DNA of 64,000 bases from Saururus chinensis. Its lineage: Eukaryota; Streptophyta; Magnoliopsida; Piperales; Saururaceae. The position numbers were made by a program, and so were the translations under genes. Below, piece by piece: positions 51,420 through 63,879 of this stretch. The stretch lies in assembly GCA_035235625.1 (NCBI GenBank), contig CP141141.1, positions 11,529,968 to 11,593,967 on the forward strand. The letters run 5' to 3'. The notes under the pieces were generated by a model. It searched no databases and was not told the origin of the DNA. It saw nothing but the letters and a program-made list of their open reading frames with translations. Position 1 is the stretch's first letter, and every line of letters begins with the position of its first letter.

Positions 51420-51698
51420 TAAGAGTTTGAGACCTGAGGGTTTCGACAGATTAAGTTTCATGTTTGAGTTAGCCGATAATGAGTCGGCTGAGTATTTCTC
51501 ATATCTTGTCATGATGTTTATCCTGTAGGATGTTGTATGTGTATTGTATCTAAGCCTAAACATTTAATGCTATATTGAGAGCATTGTATATTTCTGCCCT
51601 TAGTTAATACTGTATGATTTTGCCCAAAGGTGATTCTCCAGTGACATTCATTTCCATTTTGACATTGGAACTTATTAATTTTAATGAGTTTTAGTGGT
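51420..51698 (+). mobile_element. LTR E, left part (family D), interrupted by a hAT-like element
   Basis: TTAGCCGATAATGAGTCGGCTGAG, TTTATCCTGTAGGATGTTGTATG and GAGAGCATTGTATATTTCTGCCC match the reverse complement of LTR D around 53330-53480. The sequence stops at the TTAGTGGT duplication at 51691-51698 and resumes after 56256. The upstream start is not resolved. Confidence 0.6.
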
Positions 51699-54600
51699 TA
51701 GGGCTGCACAAAAAACCCAACCCTACCTGAACTAGGTAAACCCGACCCAAAATTAACTGGGTTTGGGTCAGGTACTTACTCAGGTCAGGCAGGGTGTAAA
51801 AAAACCCATATCAGTTTTGGGTTGGGTTTAATAAAAAAACCCAAAACCCAACCCTACCAGGATGCTTTAAGTCATTACCCAAACGGCAAACCCAAACCCT
51901 AATACCCTTTCTCCATTATGACTATTGCACAGCGGTGACATTCCGATTTGGCCATTCATCCTCCTCCCTTCATCGTTGGCTTGCCAGCCTCCCCCGGTAG
52001 CCCCTTTATCTCCCTCGTCTACAGCTTGTCGGCCTCCCCCTTCATCCTCCTCGTCTGCAACTTGCCATCCTCCCCCCTTTGTCCTCCTTGTCTGTGGTAT
52101 TCCGACCTCCCCCTTCTTCCTCCATGTATGCGACAACCCATCGCCGGCCCCCCTTCTTCCTCCAAGTCTGTGGTATGCTAGCCTCCCCTTCACCGGTTGA
52201 CCACAACCTTTGTGTCATCCTTGTCTGCGGCTGTCACACCCTGGGTTTTTCAAACTATTTTCTAGTAAATTTTCATGAAATTTTTTTGCAATATAACGGC
52301 TGTAATTTGTGAAAATTGACGAAAATCGAAACCTGTGAAAACATTTTATATTTCCCACATCATCAATTTAAAATCACACAACCTGAATTTTTCTTTTAAA
52401 TCATCAAAACACATTGACTAAACACCCGGGCGTGAGATCAAACAAACACACGTAAAATCACGAGTGTCATGGCCATGGGCTTAAAAACACATCTCCCAGG
52501 CATAGCCGAGTACAAGTTCGGTAACAATCCAAATATAAACAATCCATATACAAGTTCAAAATAATACATGCATAAGCTCTCAACTCACCCAATTCATGTA
52601 TACTCAAGAATTACATCAGATCGTGGCATAACTAACCAAAATAAACTAAACAGTCAAAAATTGACCTGAAGTCCATAAGTCTGTCCTCTCCTCCAAAACT
52701 AAGTCCCGCTTATGAACCTCTCGTGTTGGGACTTGCAGAAGTCACTGGAGGATCTGAAATTCAGTAGAGGAAAAATGAGTATTTTCATACTTAGTAGAAA
52801 ATACCCAGTAGGGGATTCCTAAACAATAAACTTGTAAGTCCAAACATAGCTGCCTTCATGAAACATAACATGAAGCAACAAAATATGAAAATCAAAGTCT
52901 CTCAAAATATGATGCTCATAATAGTACACATATCACGAACTCATGTTCGTCCCATCTTACCACACAATCCTACGCATATACATACACTTACTGTCTTACT
53001 CAAACTCTTACAGTTACAGTCCTGCTCTTACAGTCTTACTCAACAGATACACTTACAATCGACACCTAGAGCTCATTATCAAGCTAATCAGCTCCAATGT
53101 CGATGGAAAGGAATGCCACTAGGGCGTCACCTTATCCTCCGGAGAGTACTAGACGCCATGGACTTTTCCGAAGGCAAGGTACACCTATGCTCATGGGGTA
53201 CAAGATCAAACAGGTAAGAGTAGTTCTATGATACTACTTACCTAAGCGCACAAACATAGATGGCCACACATTAGGGCCATACAATCGCCCACACTTTAGG
53301 GGTTTTATAGTGCCAATGCCACTCTTGGGCAGAATCATATAGTGCTCTCAAAAGAGCATCAAACGTCTGGGCTTAAATACAACACCCAGATAAACTCCCG
53401 CAGGATACACACCATGGCTCAACATGAGAAATGCTTAGCCGATTAATCACCAGCTAGCTCAACCACGGAACTTAATCCATCTATCTACTAAAGTCTCAAA
53501 CTTATAAGGTTAACATTTTAGTTTTTCTTAACATTCTAGTTTTAATTAAATACATTATGCTCGTGTAATTTTCCTCTGAAATCATACTATTATAAAGTCT
53601 CCTAGTAAACATGAAACTAAGTCTGTTTGCCCCGAGAACTCTGAAGCGTTCCGCTCATTACATCAAAGCCTGATCCAATCCAAATTAATTTCAGCCCATC
53701 AAGCATACACATATCGATGCTATCAATATAAACATCCACCATTGCACATGTCAAACCACACAAATCTAACCAAACACTCCTTACAATTATAGCACATCCA
53801 ACATGTGCCTAAACCATTGCAAATGCATGCAGATAAATTATCTTACTAGCATGCAAATACTTACACTGCAAACATGTACAATTCATCATTTTCCGAGCCA
53901 ATAACATGTCATTTAATTAGCATTTGCATAAGCTAATATCATGCCATTATATGCAATATCCATAGCATTACGCATTATGAAACATGTAATTATATTGGCC
54001 CTAGCATGCATTCTAACATACCAAGCACGCTACAATAGAATTACAAGTTCAAAGCCCTGTACCTCGCTTTCCGAGCATATGAATGATGTCCGTGCGCATA
54101 ATTGTGACAACGTCAGCGACAAATTTGACAAACCAAAGCCTCGCTTTCTACAAAACAAGCTACCCCTGGGTGTGAAAGTGTTGCAAGCTTGCTGGTGGTT
54201 TACACGATGAATGGTTCGGTCCCAATTCAACACCCGTCAATCTCCGTGCCTCTCGTCGACACGTACAAGAGGCGATCGGGGGTGGACACTATGCCCAAAA
54301 TGGCTGATATGCAAGCCCAAATTTCTGTATGGTGTCTAGCTCCACCGTCGGTCACCGGAAGATCATGGTGGATCGTCAGAAGCTGGAATTATCCCAGGTA
54401 AAGGTCGGCAATCATTGTTCCGTGGGCCAAAATTCACGTATAAGGGCTAGAGGGGCGTGGGTTAAGGTAGAGAGCTGAGGAGGAGGAGAAATGAGGTGAC
54501 GGCAGCCAGCCATCGCCGTCGGCAAGGCCACACGACCGCTGGACAACAAAGTTTTTGCTTCCTGGTTGTGAATTTTTTGGTACAAAAACAGGGGACGGTG

Positions 54601-56248
54601 GATGGGAGGAAGGTTGGAGAGGAGAGAGGAGGGTGTGGGGAGGAAGCCTCTAACCAGAGGAGGGGTGGAGAGGTGGTGGCTTTGCAGAAATGACGCACGA
54701 CGGTCTCCAAACGAAGCTCCGACGCTCCTAACGACTAAAAGGGTGAAAACCGAGCCAAATTCCGGTAGCTCAAGGAGGAGCAAGGAGGTGACAGCGGAAG
54801 CTCTAGTCAGTACCACCGGACTCGTGGTAGCTAGGTGAAGTGAGATCCGGCAAGAAACAACAGATTCCAATGATGGAGGAGGTGCGACAGAGGGTCCGGA
54901 AAAGCCCTCAGTTTTCCTTTGCTCACTGTGAGTTTCTGTATGTTTATGGAATGAACGGATGGGACGTGGCTGAAAAGCCACAATCCACTATTTATTTATA
55001 AGCTTTTTTAATTAATCACACATCAGCCCCCTTTTTCACGTGTTGCCGCTTCCCTACATGCGCCATGCCTCCCCTAATGCATCCAAAAGCTAGTAAACAC
55101 TTTGGGCCTAGCTTTTTCGTACTAAGCCTCCCTCCATATGTCGAAGCTTTATTTTACGTACCAAAGCCTTGACTTGCATGCCAATTGCATATTTTAGGCG
55201 CAAAAGCCCTTTTTGCGTGTCAAAACCCTCTCTCCACGCGAAAGGTTTAATTTATGCAAAACCTCTTTACTTACTTTTAAGCTCCAAACGTAACACCATG
55301 TACACATACATCTATGGAACAAAATACAAAGTAATTATAAGGGACAACTTGACTTTTATTTTCCACAAAAACAAGTAGAAGCTGTGAAAAAATCTGGGTC
55401 ATTACAATGGCCTACTCAAAAAACTCCTCCCCGTCCTCACCCCCTTCGTCCCCCCTCGTTAGTTGCTTGTGGACCTCCCCTTCTTCCTCCAAGTCTACGG
55501 CCTGCCAGCCTCCCCATCGCCGGCATCCTCCTTTGTCCTCCCTGTCTATGGGCTACCTAAAAAAATCCCTCTTTCACCTTCATCAGCCAGCCTGAAGTGG
55601 ACAACCAACCTCTGTCTCTGTGGTATGTGAAGGCTGGAGGTGTGTACATTCTAACTCATAAGGTATGCTGCAAAGAAGTTTACTTTTTTAATTTTTTGTT
55701 TGATTTTTTTTCTTACAATGAAGCTAATATCAAATTTTTTGCTTTATGTACTCAGATGTCTATTTTGCATCATAACATAGTATATGAGTTATTTGATTAA
55801 TCATTTTTTTCCTTGCCTTGATTCTGATTCAATGCAATAAAATGTTTGAATTCTAATTCAATGAAATAGATTTTGTAATATAGTAGACTAGTTTTGTCTT
55901 GCCCTTTTGTTCTTGTTGCATTGTCTAAATTTAATTACTATTGTGATTTTTATATTACTATCTATGCTATGAATTATACTTGATTATTTCATATTTTAGT
56001 GTTTATTCTCACTTTGAAAAATCAGTGTACAAGTATTTTTGTATTGATTGAAATTACCAAGCGTTTAATTTATTTTGGATTTTAATTCAGGTTCCCGGGT
56101 AGGGTTTAGGTTTTATCTTGGGTCGGGTAGGGTTTTAGTATTTCGGGTTGTATCTCGGGTAGGGACAAGTACTGCAATCTCGGGTTCTATCTTGGGTAGG
56201 GTCGGGTACTACAATACCCAACCCCACCCTACCCAAGATACAACCCTA
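51699..56248. mobile_element. hAT-like element with 8-bp target duplication
   Basis: The ends TAGGGCTGCACAAA and (complement) TAGGGTTGTATCTT match at TAGGG.TG.A. They are flanked by TTAGTGGT (51691-51698) and TCAGTGGT (56249-56256), an 8-bp duplication with one mismatch, as expected for hAT insertions. Subterminal sequence is rich in AACCCGACC / GGGTAGGGT motifs. The middle carries CCTCC-rich repeats (51945-52230 and 55410-55600). A solo LTR (52232-55406) interrupts it. There is no transposase, so it is non-autonomous. Confidence 0.75.
52232..55406 (-). mobile_element. Solo LTR D (3175 bp), inside the hAT-like element
   Basis: It starts TGTCACACCCTGGGTTTTTC and ends GGGTCATTACA. Read on the minus strand it is TGTAATGACCC...GGGTGTGACA, ends resembling those of LTR B. 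hAT-type CCTCC-rich sequence is found on both sides, showing that the LTR split it. The flanking 5-mers (GCGGC, ATGGC) agree at only three positions. No gag or pol coding is present; the frames at 54412-54981 are not similar to known proteins. Confidence 0.65.
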
Positions 56249-56256
56249 TCAGTGGT

Positions 56257-57185
56257 CGATAGTATATATATGATTGTAAGAGTAGATAAGTTTCTTAGTA
56301 AGTTTGTGAGATTATGAGCAAGGCTATAAGTGTAAGATTCCAAGTAAGATAGTAAACATATATTTCTAAGCAAGATTGTAGGCATATATATTTAAGCAAA
56401 ACTGCAACCGTATATTTCTGAGCAAGATTGTAAGAGTAAGAATTTGAGTAAGATGGTAAGAGTAAGACTTTAAGTATAAGGGTTGTACGAGTATGACTAT
56501 AAGTGTAAGAGAGGTAAGATGATATGTGTTTGTGCATGATTACTATATTATAAAACTCTAATGTATTTGTGTGATTTATGCTTCATGTTTGAGTTGCATG
56601 AATGCATCTATGTATGTACTTCAGAGTTCACTGTTTAGAACTTCCTTGTAGAGTATGAAAATATTCATTTCCCCTCTTTTTAGCCCCATTGTGCAGGTGG
56701 CTTTTGCAAGTTTGTGACAGAGAGCTCTTGGAGATGGACGCTTGTTTCCATTGGTAGACCAATTTCTTTTGGCTCAAGTATACCCTTGATTCACTGCATT
56801 ATTTGTGCCACGATATGATGTATTAGGTGAGATGAAAATTAAGAAATTTATACTTTTTGGACTTGTAATTTTGATTAGACTGTGGACTATTTATGGGACA
56901 TATACTCAGGGATGCTTGAGAGAGATTAGTATTTAAAGCTTATGATCATAACAATTTATTTCATACTTTTGTTTTAGAAGTAGCACTTGAGAATGATTGA
57001 TTTGGCCGTACGATGTTCGATCGAAAAGAAAAATTGTATGAGTAAATTTGATTTATGATGTTTTAAATTATAAAACTGTTTTCATAGGCTTTGTATTTCC
57101 TCATTTTCCCCTCTTTATAGTCATTATAATGCAAAAAATTTCCCTAACTTTTTCAGAAAATATGTTAAAAATATCAAGTGTTACA
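56257..57185 (+). mobile_element. LTR E, right part
   Basis: The sequence after the hAT duplication matches the reverse complement of LTR D (GTATGAAAATATTCATTT.CCTC, TTTTGCAAGTTTGTGACAGAG versus TTCTGCAAGTCC) and ends ...ATCAAGTGTTACA at 57185, a typical LTR 3' end. It includes an array of AAGCAAGATTGTAAG-like repeats (56290-56520). Confidence 0.55.
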
Positions 57186-57833
57186 TATAAAAGACTTTCA
57201 ATAACATAATCTCACCATTAATAGAAGAAGAATAAGACATGATGAATCAATTAAGCACAAGTAAACAAGTTTAAACAAACACAGAAAAATCACAAAAATA
57301 CACCTTTTGGAAGAGTGAGTAAGATTAAGCAAGATAAACACACCCTAGCATGCAAAACATGATTGCTAACATGAATTAAGAGTAAATTTCAAACAAAAAT
57401 CCTCAATTACCACTTGAGAATTTATCATCCATCTAATCAATCTAGTGGATCACCACATTGTCCCTAGTCCAGTCATCTTATAAAGATAAAGACTACGAGA
57501 TATGACCTCATTGGGCAAGATTTTCGTATATAGCAAAAACAACAAAAACCTAAAGTCTATATGCATTTAGACCTAATCTATATATAAACATTTAAACTAA
57601 ATATGCAAGATCACGTAAGGATTTTTACGTAAAAAACCACAACTAGGGTAAAAAACCATGACGACTGCTATTGGTCTAAAATCAATGCACTAGATAGTAT
57701 GACACTACATAGACACAAACAAACCGCCAACTTTTGTAGTTTGACTCTATCCTAAAAGCTCTTTTTTTTAGACATTCAACAATTTCTTTCGTTGCTAGCC
57801 TTTAAAACTTCTCCCTCAAACACTATAAAGTTT
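57186..57833. other. AT-rich intergenic DNA
   Basis: No gene, repeat boundary or RNA gene is recognised in this stretch. Confidence 0.5.
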
Positions 57834-59180
57834 CACTCCAAGAAAAAAAATTATTAATGACGCTTAAAATGCATTGTTGAACGCACCACAAAAAGTCCTA
57901 TCACTACTACTCATTTTTTACACATATGAAAAAGCATCGCTACTAGTACTACTATTAGCAACACTTTTTTTGTATTGCTAATACAATTTTTTTTCCGATG
58001 CATTATAAAACATCACTAATATGAAAAAAATATTTAAAAAATATAAAATCCTTATATTTTAGCTATGCTTTGGAAAAAACATTGCTAATAAATTGTAAAT
58101 AATTAATGTAAATAAGTGTCGCTAATATTATATTATTAGTTATGCTTATTAACAAGTGACGCTAATGATATATTATTAGCGACACTTTCTAAACCTTCAC
58201 TAATACATAAATTTTTTTAAAAAATTAGAAAACTTATTAGTGATGCTTTGTTTGCATCACTAATAAGAAAAAAACTTATTTGCAATGCTTTTAAAAGAAT
58301 CACTAATAAGAAACAAAAAATCCCTCTCTGGTAGAGGAGCAAGGGGGGCCTCAAAGCTGGATCTTGTGCTCCTCTCCTCTACTCTTCCCAGGAGGAGCAA
58401 GGGAGAGGGGGGAAGAGTAGCAGAGAGGGGGTGAGACAAAAGGAACATAGGGGAGGGGGTGCTGTGTTCTGGCACCAAAGCCGCATCTAGTGGTGCCTTT
58501 TCTTTTGGTGCTAGAGTTTGCAAGGGGAGCCGTCGGAGAGGAGCTAGGGGGGGGGGATTAAATAGACACCCGCGTGCTATATTTTGGCCACTCAACCCTG
58601 TTTGCCAAGCTTCCTTATAAACATTGCAAATAAATTCCTAATTGTGACACTTTCATATAAGCGTTGCAAATAGCAGTCTATTTGTGATGCTTATTTGAAA
58701 GCATCCAAATTCTATTTGTTTTTAAAAAATAGAATTGAACTATATGTGATGCAAATAGTGGTACTATTTATGATGCTTTTGTGTAAGCATCACAAATAGT
58801 AAAGTAATTTGCGATGCTTAAATAAAAATGTTGCAAATGCTATTTTTTTAACATTATCTCTCTCCTCTCTTTGTCTCTTCTCTCTCCTCTCTACTCTCTC
58901 TTCTCTCTAAGCTCTCTCTCCTCTCTTCTCTCTCTATCTCTCTCATTTGCCTCTTTCTTCTCTCTTTCTCTCTCTCTCCCTCCCTCTTTCTCTCTCCAGC
59001 TCTCTCTTCTCTCTGTCTTGCTCTTCTCTCTATGTCATCTCTCTCTGTTCTCTCTCTCTCTCTCACTCCGCTATCTCTCTCTCTTCTCTCTCCCATCTCT
59101 CTCTTCACTTTTTTCTTAGTTTCTCCATCCCTCTCTCTTTCTCTCATGCTCATCAACATGAGCCCCAGCTTTGAGGAGAA
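57834..59180. mobile_element. CACTA-like terminus with subterminal repeats and CT tract
   Basis: CACTCCAAGAAAAAAAATT at 57834 resembles the CACTACAAGAAA terminus. It is followed by repeats of TTATTAGCGACACTT / ATTAATGACGCTT type (to about 58310), a further set around TTGCGATGCTT (58610-58850), and a CT-rich tract (58855-59150). The right end is not found, so the border is provisional. Confidence 0.5.
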
Positions 59181-59389
59181 AAGGGGAGAAAACATGGGAT
59201 TTAATTTAATTTTTTTGGGATTTTTATTATATATTATATACTAAAATAATAAATATTAAATACAATTATAAGGTATTATCAACACTTATGAATATGCCTT
59301 CCACTCGTGCGTATATGCGTGGTTCACCCATGGCTCTTCCCTATAGATAGAGAATAATTGTTCAGTTTTTGGAGGAGTTTTTTTTTGAC

Positions 59390-60378
59390 ATTTTGAACCC
59401 GACTTCACCCATTCAATAGGCGTTCTTAACTAATTAATAGGAATTTTTAACTAATTTTAGGGTGCTCTATGCAATGGAAGGGTCTATTCCTCAAGTTGGC
59501 TACTCTAAAGGGGGGAAATGACCCGGGGCAAGAGGAGGCTCTGTCTGTCGCCCTCTAAGCCCAAATAGAGAGAAGTGGCCCAAAGAAAGAGGAAGTTCCA
59601 CCCTCAACCGATGGGCTGCAACGAGAGAGAATTGTCCCTAGGTAAGGTGATGTTCCATTTGCTGCCTTTGAGAGTGCAAAAAGAGAAACTCCCCAGGGGA
59701 AATGGGAGGTTTTGATTGTTGCCTTTAGGCACAAAGAGAGAGAAACATCTCATAATAAGAGGAGACTCCGTCCTTCATCATTGGGTAGTGAAGAGAAGCA
59801 AGTCCCGGGAAAAGGGGAGGTTTCATCAGCCTCGAGTGTCCACGGTTAATGGGAGGCATTGTCCCCCATCCTAGGGCGTGTAAAGATATAAATTCCCTGG
59901 GTGAAGGGGAGGCTCTATTTGCTGCCTACAAGTGTGAAAAGAGAGACACGCCCATGTAAGGGGAGGTTTTGTTTGCTGCCTATTGGCGCATGGAGAGAGA
60001 AAGAGATAAGCCCTCTAAAATAGGAGAATTTGTCTGTCACCTTTGGGTGCAATGAGAGAAATGCCCAGGGTGAGGAGAAGTTCTATTAGCCGCTTTCAGG
60101 CAGGAAAAGGAGGAACATTTCGATGCAAGAGGAGGCTCCACCCGCTGTCTCCAAACTTGAAAAGGAGGACGTCTTGAAGGAATGAGCAACTCCGAATGCC
60201 ACTACTTTCAGATATATTAGGAAAGCATGTGTTTCTGACTCTGATTTATAATACGTGTTTATATAATGCATATGCTTCTTAGTTAGTTAATTTAGAGGCT
60301 CAATAACATAAATGTTTTGTCGTGATCCAATCTTCTACGATTTGCTCTGCTATGCTCTAATGTGATATGATTTGATAT
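59390..60378 (+). mobile_element. LTR C, left part (family L), interrupted by LTR B
   Basis: Homologous to LTR A from about 38245 on (TGCTCTATGCAATGGAAG, the ~60-bp repeat array, and the TGCTCT/TGATAT-rich end). It lacks the first ~600 bp of the LTR, so it is truncated or broken at the left. It is split at GATAT (60374-60378) and resumes at 62536. Confidence 0.7.
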
Positions 60379-62530
60379 TGTAATGACCCATTTTTTGGTT
60401 ATGCCAAATCTGAGGGGTTAGGGAGTTTTAAGGGATAGAATCCCCGTATACGAGTAGAGCTCGAAGTAACGAGTGTAACAAATCAAAAAAATGTGAATCA
60501 GAGGTCGGGAGTGAAAGTTACGACCTTAGGAAGCATGCCATATGGGCAAGATCCACTTGAAAAGAGCTGGATAATCTACCCATTTGTGGTCTTGTTTTAA
60601 AGGGCTCATCAATACGAGTCCATTGGTACTAAGAACGCATGATTCCGACTTTGGGGTAGGAAGTTGTCGCTTGTTAAAGTTTAAATATTTTTAGAATAAC
60701 ATATTAGGAAAAATATATTAAAATATTGGAGAAAAAGACGAAATAGCTAGCGTCATCACTAATGCCAATAGTCGTGAACATGGCGCAGCACGGCATGGTG
60801 GGGGCCTGCTGGCCCACCCAATCACTAGCCGTCCCGCGTGTCACATGCCGCGCAGGCACACGACACGTGGCACACGCGTGTTTGGGGTGTTTTGTATGCC
60901 GGGCTTTTCCTTTATAAATTGGAAATCCTATTCTAACTTTCAGGGTAGTTTTTTTACTCGTTTTGAGTCATTTTTCTTCCGTTCTTGAGGCGTTCCTAGC
61001 TAATTCGAGGGTAATCTACATAATGGCATGGTCCATTCCTCGAGTTGGCATCCCTAAAAGAGGGAACGGCCCAGGGCAGGAGGAGGCTTTGTCCTCTACC
61101 CTCTTGCCTCGAAGAGAGAGCAACGACCCAGAGAGAGAGGGGGCTCCCTCCTCCGTCACCGCGCCACATTGAAAGACGTGGCCTGGAGTAGGTGAGGCTT
61201 CGTCCTCCACCATAGGGCCACATAGTGTGAGAAATGCCCCGGGGAAAGAGACATTCTATCAGTGGCTTATGAGCGCAGAAAAAGAAAAGAGTCTCCGGGA
61301 AATTGGGGGTTCCGTCCACGGCCTATGGGTGTGCTATGTGTTAAGTGTCATGAGGAAGGGGAAGGATCAGCTCGGGGCAAGGGTAGGCTCCGTTTGCCGA
61401 CTTTGTGCCCTGAAAGAGAGAGAAAGAAGCAGCCCGGAGAAAGAGGGGGCTCCGTCCTTCACCACTGGGCAGCATTGAGAATGGTGGCCCAGAGTAGGGT
61501 GGCTCTATTCTCCACGGAAGGGCTGCGAAGTGTGAGGAATATCCCTAAGTATGGGAAGTTATATCTGCCGCCCATGGGCATAGAAAACAAGAAGCATCTC
61601 CAAGAAAAGGGACGGTTTTGTTCGTTGTCTTCCGGTGCAAGGTGAGAAACATGCGGAAGCTAGAGGACGCTCTATCCATTGTCTCCATATTGGAAGGGGA
61701 GGATGCCCAGAAGGAACGAACGCCGCTACTTCTCGGGACATCAGGGGAGTAAACATTTCTGACCTTTTATTTAAATGCATGTACTAAGTAGGATATACGT
61801 TATGCTTTGATCCGTTGTGTTTTGATGTATGTTATGTTATAATCCATTGTGTTCTTATATGCTATGTGTTGATACGACATGATGTGTTCCATCTCACTCT
61901 AGGGTAGAGCGAGACGTGTGATGTGTGTTGTCTTGCTCTGGGGTAAGCGAGATGTGTGAATGTGATTGGATCCGCTCTGAGGTTGAGCGAGACATGTGAA
62001 TGTGATTGGATCTGCTCTGAGGTTGAGCGAGACGTGTGAATGTGATTGGATCCGCTCTGGGGTAAAGCAAGACGTGTGTTGGTGGCTGTGTGATGCTCAG
62101 CTCTGTGATAGAGCGAGATATGTGTTTTCAATAATTGATTGGCTTTCATATGACTCCGATTAAATAGTCAGAGACACATATTTTATTGTATGTACTTTTG
62201 TGTGGCCTAATGTATGTAATAGCCATTAGGCAGAACTGATCCAATTGTATTGGAGTAACATCATGGATGTTAGTTGATACATACGTAGGCAACCAACAAC
62301 AAGGCAATATTGGCCCAATTCGAATTAGATATAAAATTAGGTTTATTTTGGCCTACGCGTAATGGAGTGCTAAAGTTCCATAGTGCGTAGAGGGACGTGA
62401 AGACTTTCACACTCAGAGTCTGCTGCTCTTGGTTTTCAATTTGTTTTTAATCTTTTTGGGATAACCCGGAGTGAGGGTTATCCCCTGTGAACCCCCGGCT
62501 CGGGTCGATTTCGCAAGCCGGGGTGTTACA
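60379..62530 (+). mobile_element. Solo LTR B (2152 bp), family L, with perfect GATAT duplication
   Basis: It starts TGTAATGACCCATTTTTTGG and ends CCGGGGTGTTACA. It is flanked by GATAT on both sides (60374-60378 and 62531-62535). A TATAAAT box lies at 60913-60919, followed by the ~60-bp repeat array (61050-61720). A 40-bp tandem repeat lies at 61951-62070. It is inserted into LTR C. The perfect duplication suggests it is the youngest insertion here. Confidence 0.9.
61951..62070. repeat. 40-bp tandem repeat, three copies, in LTR B
   Basis: Units of the type TGTGAATGTGATTGGATCC..CTCTGAGGTTGAGCGAGA run 61951-61990, 61991-62030 and 62031-62070 with few differences. Partial copies flank them. LTR A has only a single related segment near 39313, so the array expanded in this copy. 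Confidence 0.85.
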
Positions 62531-62535
62531 GATAT

Positions 62536-62990
62536 GCTCTAATCTACTATGATATGTTATGTTTTTCTCTGTGATAGAAAGAGATAACCGATTCTGATTA
62601 GTTTATTATATTCCATCTAATTCTATTGAAAATGATTTATTTGATGTATGACTCATATGATTTATTAGCTTTCGTTTGACTCAAATGATTTATAAGATTT
62701 CTATCTGACTCTAAATTGTTTATTCAAATATAAGTATTTTGAATTATATAATTTTATGTTGCGTAATGAATGTATTAGCTATTAGGCAGAACTCTGTTTG
62801 GATTTAATCTTATTGAAATAATATTGTAGATGTCATCAAATAAATACATAGGTAACTGATGCTATGACAACATTGGCCCGATCCAAATAAATACTAAAAT
62901 ATAGTTTTGTTCTAGACTATACATGATGGAGCGTTGAAGCTCGATAGTGCGTAGATAAACTTACAGCTCTCACACACAAGTGCTGCGAAA
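62536..62990 (+). mobile_element. LTR C, right part
   Basis: Continues LTR C after LTR B: GCTCTGTGATAGA-type sequence, TAGCTATTAGGCAGAACT, AACATTGGCCCGATCCAAAT, and AGTGCGTAGA, all matching LTR A 39300-39700 and LTR B. The final ~80 bp of the LTR are not recognised, so the right border is approximate. Confidence 0.65.
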
Positions 62991-63330
62991 GTTGAGGTGA
63001 GCCTAGGCACACAAAAGGCTATGTGAGCCTAGGCTCTTCGGGCTGTTGGATTAAATATGACGGCCCATGTTACTCATAGCTAAAGAGGCCCTTGAGTAAC
63101 ATGAATCTGATGGCTCGATGAGCCTGGGCTCATGCAATCACTCACAAGTCCAAGTTTATGTCAATGGGTGAGAGAGAGAGAGGCAAGAGTTGAGGAACGT
63201 TGGGGTCACACATAGCTACATGAGTTGAAGCTCTGTGAGCAATTGGATCCAAATTCGACGGCCCATATTACTAAAAGTTAAAATACCCCTTAGTAACATG
63301 ATCGTCAAATATAAATATGATGGCTGATGA
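62985..63330. repeat. Direct duplication of a 140-bp segment
   Basis: The sequence GAGTTGAGG..., CCATATTACT.., TAGTAACATGA...GATGGC near 63185-63325 is a diverged copy of 62990-63120 (AAGTTGAGG..., CCCATGTTACT..., GAGTAACATGAATCTGATGGC). Non-coding. Confidence 0.6.
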
Positions 63331-63552
<222 letters not shown>

Positions 63553-63879
63553 CGCATTCATTGTTTGTTGAAACAAACACACGGGAAGTATACTCGGTTT
63601 ACTTTATTGGGTGAACTCCTAATTTTAATCACCCACATGCACAAACAGTATAACACTTTCTTGTAAGGTACGTCGAAACTTTCTTGATGTTATTATGAAA
63701 TATATTTCAGGTTGAAGCTAAACTGTCTTCGTCAGCCTAGGAATCTAATTAGGACTTCATACAATAACTCGTTTGAAGCCTTTTATTATGATAAGAGAGG
63801 GTTATTCTCTGTATCATATATGTTGGGTATTTTTACCTCAATTATTTATATTTTTTTTGTCTTTTCTTGGAGGAAGGAG

